Shown here: piece by piece, positions 15,701 to 21,565 of the stretch
How positions within the stretch are numbered: the stretch's first letter is position 1
How the letters are laid out: every line of letters starts with the position of its first letter
Assembly: GCA_005789375.1 (NCBI GenBank)
Contig: SXXZ01000020.1
Location: 1 to 24,055 of the forward strand
Direction: 5' to 3'
Length of the DNA: 24,055 nucleotides
Source of the DNA: Verrucomicrobiales bacterium
Lineage (GTDB): Bacteria > Verrucomicrobiota > Verrucomicrobiae > Limisphaerales > UBA9464
Made by a program: the position numbers and the translations under genes
The notes under the pieces: model-generated
The model's input: the letters and a program-made list of their open reading frames with translations, nothing else
What the model was told of the DNA's origin: nothing
Databases searched by the model: none

Positions 15701-17471
15701 CATGGGGACAGGCTTGGGTGAAGTCGAAGTCGTCGCGGCCAAGTCGGACCAGGAGGGGAAAAGACTCGAGCGTGACCCCATCCGGAAGGTCGGCTCCATC
15801 CGGTGTTGTGAGGACGAATAGAGAGGCGGAGTGTTTCCATTCAGGAAATAGGGGGGAGGCGCTCGGGCGGGTGGTTGCCGTGGCCCTATGCGATGCTGTC
15901 ATGGACTCCCACCGCGCGGCCATGGCCAGAACCCGTTCAGGATGCTTGGAGGCCAGATTGATGGTTTCAGACCGATCCTGAGCGAGATTGTAGAGTTCCC
16001 ATGCGCTGTGTGCGCCGGTTGCTACGATTTTCCAGTCACCCTCCCGAAGGGCTCGGTTGCCTTCATGTTGCCACCAGAGGGCTTCTCGCTTCAGATCGGT
16101 GTCTTGAGCAAAGGTTCGGACGAGGCTGAGCCCCGGCGGCTTCGGCATTTCCGGGGGATGATCCTTTTCTGGCCAGTTCCCTCCGGCCAATTCCAGAACC
16201 GTGGGGACCAGATCGATGAGATGGCCCGGCGTCTTTCGCAACGCGCCGTGGTGGGTGATGCCTTGAGGCCAATGAGCGATGAATGGAGTAGCAATGCCCC
16301 CTTCATGCACCCAGGTCTTGTGACGGCGGAACGGCGTGTTGGCCAAAGAGGACCAACCTGGGCCGATGCTGAGAAAAGTTGCTCCGGTTCCGCACAGCGC
16401 ATCGGGATGATGTCCGTCGCCGCGCACCATGATCTCTGCGCTGGCACCATTGTCCGAAAGGAACAAAATCAGCGTGTCCTCGAAGTGGCCCATGGTCTGG
16501 AGTTGGCGGACGATCCGGCCGATTTCCTGATCCATCCGATCCACCATGGCCGCGTGGACCGCCATCTTGTCGGCCTGAAAACGGCGTTGGCTGCTGGACA
16601 GTTCCCCCCAAGGCAGTGGCCGGTTTACCTCGTTGGCACCCAGAGATTTGAGGGCATCGGGAAAGTCGTAGGGAGGCCCGATTTCGCGTTCTATCGGCGG
16701 TAACGTTCCGGAGACCACGCCGGATGATTGGATTCGATTCCAGCGTTCCTCCCGGAGTTGATCCCATCCGCTCAGGTAGCGATTGCGATGGCGTTCCACA
16801 TCACTGGCCGGGGCCTGAACCGGGAAATGCGGTGCCGTGAACGCTACGAAACTGAAGAACGGCCGATCTTGGAACTGGGTTGCGTGTTCTTTCAGGCACC
16901 GGATCGCGTGATCTGCGATCGCTGTAGTGGCGTAATAATTCGAGTTGGTGGGGACAGGCTCTAGCGCGACATCATCTTCCGAATGGAACCGGGGTGCGAA
17001 ATACCGGTCGTGATCATCCAATCGATACGACCGCTCAAATCCATTGGCCAGCGGCTTGCCATCCACATGCCATTTCCCGGAATGGTAGGAGCGATAGCCC
17101 AGGGTCTTCAGGTATTCGGGCAGGAGTTTGGCCCAGGAGGGGCGTTTTCCGTTGGTGCCGCTCGGGACACCGGGGACGGCATCCCGTCGCACCTGCTGCG
17201 CGTAGAACCCGCTCAGGGCAGCAGCGCGGGAGGGCCAACAGCGAGCCGTATTGTAAAACTGGGTGTAGCGAAGTCCGCCCGAGGCGAGAGCGTCGAGGTG
17301 GGGTGTCGGAATCTCGCCTCCGTAACACCCGAGATCCGAGAACCCCAAATCATCCGCCAGAATCAGGACCACATTGGGGCGGTCGGCTGGTTTTCCAGCC
17401 AGCGCGGTCAAAAAAGAGCCTGTCCCTAATAGAGCGATCAGGATCCAACCCAGTTTTCTTCGCAGATTCAT
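12762..17471 (-). CDS. Secreted sulfatase-DUF2341-LamG-SASA acetylesterase fusion
   Basis: The 1569-residue product opens with a signal peptide and a sulfatase domain (about 32-490): metal-binding D40-D41, the formylglycine motif C78-W-P-S-R, and SDNGASAE. It continues with a DUF2341 domain (about 545-650) and a LamG lectin-like domain (about 657-860, ending GVIDEVRVSNQ). Then come six T-K-G-Q-A-I hexapeptides (881-916), an Ig-like linker region, and a sialate O-acetylesterase-type SGNH domain (about 1200-1450) with D-G-Q-S1216-N-A, H-Q-G-E-N-D near 1336 and C-H1427-Y. Both enzymes look intact, so it may remove sulfate and acetyl groups from the same glycan, with LamG/DUF2341 binding it; the glycan is unknown. 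Sulfatase maturation would need an anaerobic- or FGE-type enzyme outside the window. The leader before the ATG is pyrimidine-rich and has no Shine-Dalgarno. It carries 12 of the 19 exact GGGACAGGCT decamers. Confidence 0.92.
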   Translation of the reverse strand: MNLRRKLGWILIALLGTGSFLTALAGKPADRPNVVLILADDLGFSDLGCYGGEIPTPHLDALASGGLRYTQFYNTARCWPSRAAALSGFYAQQVRRDAVPGVPSGTNGKRPSWAKLLPEYLKTLGYRSYHSGKWHVDGKPLANGFERSYRLDDHDRYFAPRFHSEDDVALEPVPTNSNYYATTAIADHAIRCLKEHATQFQDRPFFSFVAFTAPHFPVQAPASDVERHRNRYLSGWDQLREERWNRIQSSGVVSGTLPPIEREIGPPYDFPDALKSLGANEVNRPLPWGELSSSQRRFQADKMAVHAAMVDRMDQEIGRIVRQLQTMGHFEDTLILFLSDNGASAEIMVRGDGHHPDALCGTGATFLSIGPGWSSLANTPFRRHKTWVHEGGIATPFIAHWPQGITHHGALRKTPGHLIDLVPTVLELAGGNWPEKDHPPEMPKPPGLSLVRTFAQDTDLKREALWWQHEGNRALREGDWKIVATGAHSAWELYNLAQDRSETINLASKHPERVLAMAARWESMTASHRATATTRPSASPLFPEWKHSASLFVLTTPDGADLPDGVTLESFPLLVRLGRDDFDFTQACPHGEDLRFSTHEGQALPFEIESWDTDKGSAAIWVLIPQIRGNQRQELRVHWGNPTAPTASSGSQVFNPSHGYIGTWHLGESIQDTTGTLASENRGTTPRPGVIGTARRFKEGQGIFGGNTSNRYPAGAGPHTSQAWFWADQPNGRILAWGNEHNQGKVVLHYTSPPQVRLDCYFSGANVATQNPVPAHQWTHVVHTWEAGESKVYINGILDGVSRTPRAPLNLRQPARLWIGGWYDHFDFDGVIDEVRVSNQVRSPDWIRLEYQNQKPLQTVVGPLVQSGRDFNAAVDVTTETSKGQAITKGQAITKGQAITKGQAISKGQATSKGQAPVFLEEGQALGLMARAGGAQRVWWTRREADGKPVVVAVNQFRYRLEAGRVSGDSSVTLTFHAAYPEGIRQQEIPVTLREAIPDPEFSLRAPSRWDGRSPLRLKAQLKSTEAALIAAGASKLKVTWSVEPLATVREIQGHDLILKRALHEGHLTVTATIDNGGTPIRRSVTLTVQPPSHDGWVQRSPESAELPQDNQFYARNDRNEGTLVATGSIQEPAEAVVVRLFAQDTSGNAGARDRLVTQRRERVKADRSFRFDLPLKPGLIQYRFELVRLHEGRETRVHSATNIACGDAYLIDGQSNAVATDWGPDKPDFRSNWIRSFGSMGNEPAEAGSWGTAFHRGRDSERHQVGYWAMELVRHLVETHQIPVCFLNGAVGGSRIDQHQRNPTHPTDPTTIYGRLLARARAARLTHGVRAVIWHQGENDQGADGPSGGYGWETYRSLFIDLAAAWATDYPNLRHHYAFQIWPKACSMGTDGSDNRLREVQRNLPSALSHLTVMSSLGIQPPGGCHYPAQGYAEMARLIAPLIDRDLHGLEPKKSITAPHLLRAAYADSTHSQLVLEFDQPVRWDPALIRDFWLDGSKDRIASGKADGNRLILTLQQPYEAKTLTYLDSASWDPERLLRGLNGIAALTFCEVPLKETLKAASPRKTAR
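14005..14014 (-). repeat. GGGACAGGCT decamer
   Basis: Exact decamer inside the Ig-like to esterase linker of the sulfatase fusion, read as R-D-R-L, a different frame from the K-G-Q-A copies. Confidence 0.85.
14697..14706 (-). repeat. GGGACAGGCT decamer
   Basis: Exact decamer 27 bp from the tandem array start at 14724, that is 1.5 repeat periods. It is read as E-G-Q-A-L and lies in the same orientation as the array. Confidence 0.85.
14724..14831 (-). repeat. Six 18-bp tandem repeats built on GGGACAGGCT
   Basis: The decamer recurs at 14724, 14742, 14760, 14778, 14796 and 14814 with an exact 18-bp period. The 8-bp spacers vary slightly (TTGGTGAT, TTGGAGAT, TTGGAGGT, TTGGAAGT on the plus strand). 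The array stays in frame and encodes the hexapeptide T/S-K-G-Q-A-I/T between the LamG and Ig-like parts of the sulfatase fusion. The near-identical central units point to recent expansion by slippage. Confidence 0.95.
15663..15672 (-). repeat. GGGACAGGCT decamer
   Basis: Exact decamer in the DUF2341 part of the sulfatase fusion, read as E-G-Q-A-L. An oppositely oriented copy lies 32 bp further on (15705-15714), so the two form an inverted pair. Confidence 0.85.
15705..15714 (+). repeat. GGGACAGGCT decamer, opposite orientation
   Basis: Exact decamer on the plus strand, antisense to the sulfatase fusion and read there as A-C-P-H. It is the inverted partner of 15663-15672 and could form a hairpin with it. 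Confidence 0.85.
16951..16960 (+). repeat. GGGACAGGCT decamer, opposite orientation
   Basis: Exact decamer within the sulfatase domain, antisense to the gene, read as E-P-V-P-T. Confidence 0.85.
17417..17426 (-). repeat. GGGACAGGCT decamer in the signal peptide
   Basis: Exact decamer in the signal-peptide codons of the sulfatase fusion, read as G-T-G-S. This is a third reading frame relative to the K-G-Q-A and R-D-R-L copies. Confidence 0.85.
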
Positions 17472-17483
17472 GATGAGAGGAGG

Positions 17484-17514
17484 GGGACAGGCTATTGAAA
17501 GGAAGGGACAGGCT
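17484..17514 (+). repeat. Pair of GGGACAGGCT decamers
   Basis: Exact copies at 17484-17493 and 17505-17514, direct orientation, starts 21 bp apart, just upstream of the sulfatase-fusion start codon. Confidence 0.85.
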
Positions 17515-17614
17515 AAGGTGCGCGGGTGACTTTGTGAATTAGGGGTCGGCTATCAACCAATGGAAATGGAAAGTCCTGACGGTGTGCAGTGGTTGGTCGG
17601 ACACTACCAGATAA

Positions 17615-17644
17615 GGGACAGGCTGTTTTTGGCGAGGACAGGCT
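17615..17644 (+). repeat. Pair of GGGACAGGCT-type decamers
   Basis: An exact copy at 17615-17624 and a single-mismatch copy (AGGACAGGCT) at 17635-17644, starts 20 bp apart. Both are followed by GTT, so the duplicated word is GGACAGGCTGTT. Confidence 0.85.
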
Positions 17645-17697
17645 GTTGCCGCGGGTTTTGGGATCAAACAACTGGAGAATATTCCCGAAGGCTTGAG

Positions 17698-18150
17698 TCA
17701 GGGCTTGCGGGGAACCAGTAACAAGGAACCGGTATCCAGGCTGGGGCGATTCGGGTCTTTATTCAGAGCCGAAACGGGGTAGTTCGTCGTCCAGGAAGTG
17801 TATCGAGAATGACTCACTGCAAGGCGCAGATTAGGCCGGGTTTCGCCTAAGGAAAACAGTAGGGCGACCCGTTGCTCCGGAAGCACAAACCTCCCGTCGG
17901 CGTCGCTGTTGGCAAAATCTTGTCGCAACACCTGTTCTTCGGCCGCCTTCAGGAAACCACCCGTGGCATGGCGGTGGGTCCAGAGAGTTCGCCCCACCAT
18001 GGCATTGGGGACAGGCTTCCCGGTGACCGAGTCGGTGATTCGGCCGCTCATTCGAGCCGCTGTGTAGGTCACGGACGGGCCGCTGAGGGATCCGCATCCA
18101 CAGAGCAGGGTTACCGCGAGTAAAAAAAACGAGAGTTGTGAACCAGTCAT
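17698..18150 (-). CDS. Small lipoprotein with carboxypeptidase regulatory-like domain
   Basis: The 150-residue product starts MTGSQLSFFLLAVTLLCGCG, a lipoprotein signal with the modifiable Cys after L-C-G. The body contains MSGRITDSVTGKPVPNAMV, the typical first strand of a carboxypeptidase regulatory-like (transthyretin-like) beta-sandwich, and NSDADGRFVLPE, its usual turn. No catalytic residues are apparent. A GAGGAG lies 13 nt before the ATG (18164-18169), longer than usual spacing. The alternative TTG at 18171 would overlap the upstream stop as TTGA but adds a poor signal N-end. It lies directly downstream of the receiver gene and is probably cotranscribed. It contains one antisense decamer. 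Function unknown. Confidence 0.75.
   Translation of the reverse strand: MTGSQLSFFLLAVTLLCGCGSLSGPSVTYTAARMSGRITDSVTGKPVPNAMVGRTLWTHRHATGGFLKAAEEQVLRQDFANSDADGRFVLPEQRVALLFSLGETRPNLRLAVSHSRYTSWTTNYPVSALNKDPNRPSLDTGSLLLVPRKP
18008..18017 (+). repeat. GGGACAGGCT decamer, opposite orientation
   Basis: Exact decamer inside the lipoprotein gene, antisense to it, read as K-P-V-P-N. It falls within the conserved first strand of the regulatory-like domain. Confidence 0.8.
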
Positions 18151-18167
18151 ACAACGACTGGCGCTCC

Positions 18168-18569
18168 TCAATGAATTTCAGGGGTCGCCAGAAGGCGTTG
18201 AATCTCCCGAATCAGACGGTTCATGGCGAACGGTTTTTCTAGGACCACTTGCGCTCCGGCTTGAGCCGCCAATTCCAGGGAACGATCGTTTCGCAGGTCC
18301 GCATCGGCCGACATGGCAATGATCGGGAGCAATGCACTGGTTTGCCGCACGGTTTGTATGAGCTCGATCCCGGAGATTTCTGGCATCATCAGGTCCGTCA
18401 ACATCAGGTCGACGCGCTGGGTTTCCAAACACGCCAAAGCTTCCCGACCGTTGCCTGCGGCCACGACGGAGAATCCGGATCGTTCCAGAAAACGATGAAT
18501 GATGCCGCGCAAGTCGATGTCGTCATCGACTAGGAGGATCAGAGCTTTGGATGGTTTTGTGGCGGACAC
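18168..18569 (-). CDS. Stand-alone response-regulator receiver protein
   Basis: The 133-residue product is a CheY-like receiver domain with no output domain. Acidic pocket D15-D16-D17, phosphoacceptor D59 (LMLTD-LMMPE), the switch serine in IIAMSADA near residue 87 and the conserved lysine in LEKPF near residue 112 are all present, so it should be phosphorylated. The start is GTG at 18569 and a GAAGG lies immediately before it, too close to be a good ribosome site. No histidine kinase is nearby, so its partner is unknown. The lipoprotein gene follows within about 18 bp. The gene contains no decamer copies. Confidence 0.92.
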   Translation of the reverse strand: MSATKPSKALILLVDDDIDLRGIIHRFLERSGFSVVAAGNGREALACLETQRVDLMLTDLMMPEISGIELIQTVRQTSALLPIIAMSADADLRNDRSLELAAQAGAQVVLEKPFAMNRLIREIQRLLATPEIH

Positions 18570-18799
18570 CCTTCGATTTTGATGTGGATGGGTTATCGGA
18601 CGCTCAACCGAAAGGCTTGAGCCAAACCAGTAAAACTCTTCGAGACACCATTATCCCCTCCGCGAGTGGAAGGGGAAACCCACGGGCCGCGCCGCCAATT
18701 CGCGGAACCAACTCAAACAGGGTTCTTCCTATTTTTCGGCCAATCTCTATTCTTCGCTGCCTGTTTCCGGGGTGTTTTGAAATCCCAAAATCGTATACC
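18570..18799. promoter_or_regulatory. Divergent promoter region of the receiver gene and alaS
   Basis: The 230 bp between the two divergent starts must hold both promoters. TATACC at 18794-18799 abuts the alaS ATG and resembles a -10 box; if used, the alaS transcript would be nearly leaderless. No -35 box at proper spacing and no T-box or other leader structure was recognised, so element positions are not established. Confidence 0.4.
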
Positions 18800-21541
18800 A
18801 TGACGTCCGCCCAGATCCGCCAGTCGTTCTTGGACTTCTTCCGTTCCAAGCAGCACACGATCGTTTCCAGCTCCAGCCTCATGCCGGACAGCCCCAACTT
18901 GCTGTTCACCAATGCTGGCATGAATCAGTTCGTTCCAATTTTCTTGGGCGAACGAAAAGCTGATGTCTCCAAGTGGGCCGGTTCGGTTCCGGCACTTGAT
19001 ACTCGGGCCGCAGACACCCAGAAGTGCATCCGTGCTGGTGGCAAACACAACGATTTGGATGACGTCGGCCTGGACACCTATCACCACACCTTTTTCGAGA
19101 TGCTGGGGAATTGGTCCTTCGGCGACTACTTCAAGAAGGACGCCATCGATTGGGCCTGGGAGTTGGTGATCGAGGTCTGGAAGTTTCCGCCCCAGCGCGT
19201 CTACGCCACGATTTACCAGCCCAATGCGGCCAAGAAAGATCCGGCCGAGCGCGATCAGGAAGCTTGGGAACTGTGGGCAGCGAAGTTTCGGGCGGTCGGT
19301 CTGGATCCGGAAATCCACATCGTCAACGGCGGAAAGAAGGACAACTTCTGGATGATGGGCGAAACTGGCCCCTGCGGTCCGTGTACCGAAATCCATGTCG
19401 ATTTACGCCCCGGCCCTCGCGAGACCTCGATTGAGGAGCAATCCGAGGGAGCTAAGTTAGTCAACGGGTCCGACGCTCGATGCATCGAGATCTGGAACAA
19501 CGTCTTCATCCAGTATAACGCCAATCCGGACAGTACCTTTACGCCGCTGCCGGCGCAGCACGTCGATACGGGTATGGGCTTTGAGCGGGTGGCTTCGATC
19601 ATTCAGGGAACACGAGGGCTCACGGATTTTCAGAACGCGAAAATCTCCAACTACGAGACAGATATTTTCCGCCCGATCTTCGACGAGATCGAACAACTCA
19701 GCGGCCAGAAATACGGTTCCACGTTGCCAAAGCAGGGCAGCACCGGAGACACCGAGCAGGAGAAGGTGGACGTGGCCTTCCGGGTCATCGCCGACCACAT
19801 TCGAACGCTGAGTTTTGCCATCGCCGACGGTATCCAACCGGGCAACACCGACCGCAATTATGTCCTGCGCCGAATCCTGCGCCGCGCGGTGCGGTACGGG
19901 CGGACGCTCGGGTTTCACGAGCCGTTCTTCTACAAGCTCGTTGACGTGCTGGTCCGAACCATGGGCGATGTGTTTCCGGAAATCCGCACCCGCAAGCAGC
20001 AGGTGAAGGATGTTCTCCGCCTTGAGGAAGAAGCCTTCAATCGCACCTTGGATCGCGGTATCGAGCTGTTCGAGAAGGAGTCTTCTCAGGCCGGGTGTTC
20101 GCAAATCTCTGGAGCCTTCGCATTCCGTTTGTATGACGAGCAGGGCTTCCCGATCGACCTCACCGAACTCATGGCTCGCGAGCGCGGACTGTCGGTGGAC
20201 AAGGTTGGCTTTGAGGAACTAATGGATGTGCAACGAGCCCGTGCCCGAGCCTCCCAGAAAAAGCAGGTCATTGAACTCTCGCAAATTGAGACCAAGTCTT
20301 CGACCCGGTTCCTCGGATATAACACCTTGGAAATCGATGCCCAAGTTTTGGAAGTGGTCGAGCTGAAGGACAAAATTGCCATCATTCTCGACGCTTCCGC
20401 TTGCTACGCTGAGATGGGCGGGCAATTGGGCGACACCGGGGAAATGAGTGGCTCCGGACAGCTATGGCGCATCGCCAGCACCCAAAAATCCGGCAACGTC
20501 TGGCTGCATTTTATTGAAGGCGGGGAGGCTCCGGTGGTTGGCTCATCGGTGAGTCTCCGCGTCGATGCAGACCGTCGGCATGCTATTGAGCGTCACCATA
20601 CGGTGACTCACCTGCTGCATTGGGCGCTGCACGAAGTCGCTAGCAAGGAGGCCTCCCAGAAGGGGTCCAATGTCACTCCTGAGAAGCTGACGTTCGATTT
20701 CAACAGCGCCGCGCTGACCTCTCAGCAAGTTGTCGACATCGAGCGTTTGGTCAATGAGCGCATCCTAGAGAACGCCCATGTGGGATGGGTCGAGGTGCCG
20801 CACGCCGAAGTGAAGAACCGCAAGGATGTGCTCCAATTCTTCGGTGACAAATACGGCGACATTGTTCGTGTCGTGCAGATCGGCGGACAGGCTGCCCAGC
20901 TCAATGGGTATTCTATGGAGCTTTGCGGCGGAACACATACCCGGGCCACGGGTGAGATTGGAATGTTTCGCATCCTTGGTGAATCGGCAGTAGCCGCCGG
21001 AGTGCGCCGCATTGAAGCCATCGCCGGGTTGCCCTCCCTCGACAAAGCACGCGCAGACGAGGCCCTGATCCGCTCATTAGCAGCCAAACTCAACAGCCCT
21101 CTCGGTGAATTGGAGAAGAAGCTTGAGGGGCTCTTGGCGCACAGTCGCGAGTTGGAAAAATCCCTCAAAGCAGCCTCCCAGCGCGAGGCGTCTGGCAAGG
21201 CTCGAGACTTGTTGGCTAAGTCCGAGACTTTGAACGGTGTCCCGGCATTGATCGCAAATTTGGGCGAGGCCGATGGCGAAACCCTTCAGACCGTGGTCGA
21301 TGCGCTCAAGTCTCAGTTTAATGGGGTTATTCTTCTGGGAGGTCATTCGGATGGTGCCGTCGCATTGGTCGCCGCGGTGACTCCGGAGTTCATCGCCAAA
21401 GTGCAGGCTGGAAAGCTCATCCAGACCATCGCTCCGATCATCGGAGGGAAAGGCGGAGGGCGTCCGGATGGGGCTCGTGGTGGTGGCAAGGACGCCTCTC
21501 GTCTGGAAGAAGCCCTGGCCAAGGCCAGGACTCTCCTCTGA
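18800..21541 (+). CDS. alaS: Alanyl-tRNA synthetase
   Basis: The 913-residue enzyme (E. coli 876) charges tRNA-Ala. The class II core shows TNAGMNQFVPIFLGE, HHTFFEMLGNWSFGDYF and GPCGPCTEIHVD, then GMGFERVASIIQG. The editing domain has its zinc set H599-x3-H603 (HHTVTH) and C709-G-G-T-H713, followed by GEIGMFRI. The C-terminal oligomerisation domain ends in the glycine-rich GGKGGGRPDGARGGG. The open frame extends upstream to 18551, but homology begins at MTSAQIRQSFLDFF, so ATG 18800 is chosen. No Shine-Dalgarno is visible. It is convergent with the hydrolase gene, 24 bp apart. Absence of exact decamers over 2.7 kb, despite dense copies on both sides, is notable. Confidence 0.98.
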   Translation: MTSAQIRQSFLDFFRSKQHTIVSSSSLMPDSPNLLFTNAGMNQFVPIFLGERKADVSKWAGSVPALDTRAADTQKCIRAGGKHNDLDDVGLDTYHHTFFEMLGNWSFGDYFKKDAIDWAWELVIEVWKFPPQRVYATIYQPNAAKKDPAERDQEAWELWAAKFRAVGLDPEIHIVNGGKKDNFWMMGETGPCGPCTEIHVDLRPGPRETSIEEQSEGAKLVNGSDARCIEIWNNVFIQYNANPDSTFTPLPAQHVDTGMGFERVASIIQGTRGLTDFQNAKISNYETDIFRPIFDEIEQLSGQKYGSTLPKQGSTGDTEQEKVDVAFRVIADHIRTLSFAIADGIQPGNTDRNYVLRRILRRAVRYGRTLGFHEPFFYKLVDVLVRTMGDVFPEIRTRKQQVKDVLRLEEEAFNRTLDRGIELFEKESSQAGCSQISGAFAFRLYDEQGFPIDLTELMARERGLSVDKVGFEELMDVQRARARASQKKQVIELSQIETKSSTRFLGYNTLEIDAQVLEVVELKDKIAIILDASACYAEMGGQLGDTGEMSGSGQLWRIASTQKSGNVWLHFIEGGEAPVVGSSVSLRVDADRRHAIERHHTVTHLLHWALHEVASKEASQKGSNVTPEKLTFDFNSAALTSQQVVDIERLVNERILENAHVGWVEVPHAEVKNRKDVLQFFGDKYGDIVRVVQIGGQAAQLNGYSMELCGGTHTRATGEIGMFRILGESAVAAGVRRIEAIAGLPSLDKARADEALIRSLAAKLNSPLGELEKKLEGLLAHSRELEKSLKAASQREASGKARDLLAKSETLNGVPALIANLGEADGETLQTVVDALKSQFNGVILLGGHSDGAVALVAAVTPEFIAKVQAGKLIQTIAPIIGGKGGGRPDGARGGGKDASRLEEALAKARTLL

Positions 21542-21565
21542 AGCATTCCCTCGGATCCTTCAAGA

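Larger units (their letters stand above)
17472..17697. other. Intergenic gap with four decamer copies
   Basis: These 226 bp lie between the start of the sulfatase fusion and the end of the lipoprotein gene and hold no gene. They contain two close pairs of plus-oriented decamers, 17484/17505 and 17615/17635. The purine-rich run GAGAGGAGGGGG (about 17475-17486) lies on the plus strand and so is not a ribosome site for the minus-strand sulfatase. The sulfatase promoter should be here, but no convincing -35/-10 pair was recognised. Confidence 0.7.

Noticed and set aside
18551..18799. Extended N-terminus of alanyl-tRNA synthetase
   Set aside because: The family begins at the MTSAQIRQSFLDFF block; the upstream frame overlaps the receiver gene start.
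18570..18799. T-box or other aminoacyl-tRNA synthetase leader before alaS
   Set aside because: No T-box core, specifier loop or antiterminator/terminator pair was found, and T-boxes are not expected in this phylum.
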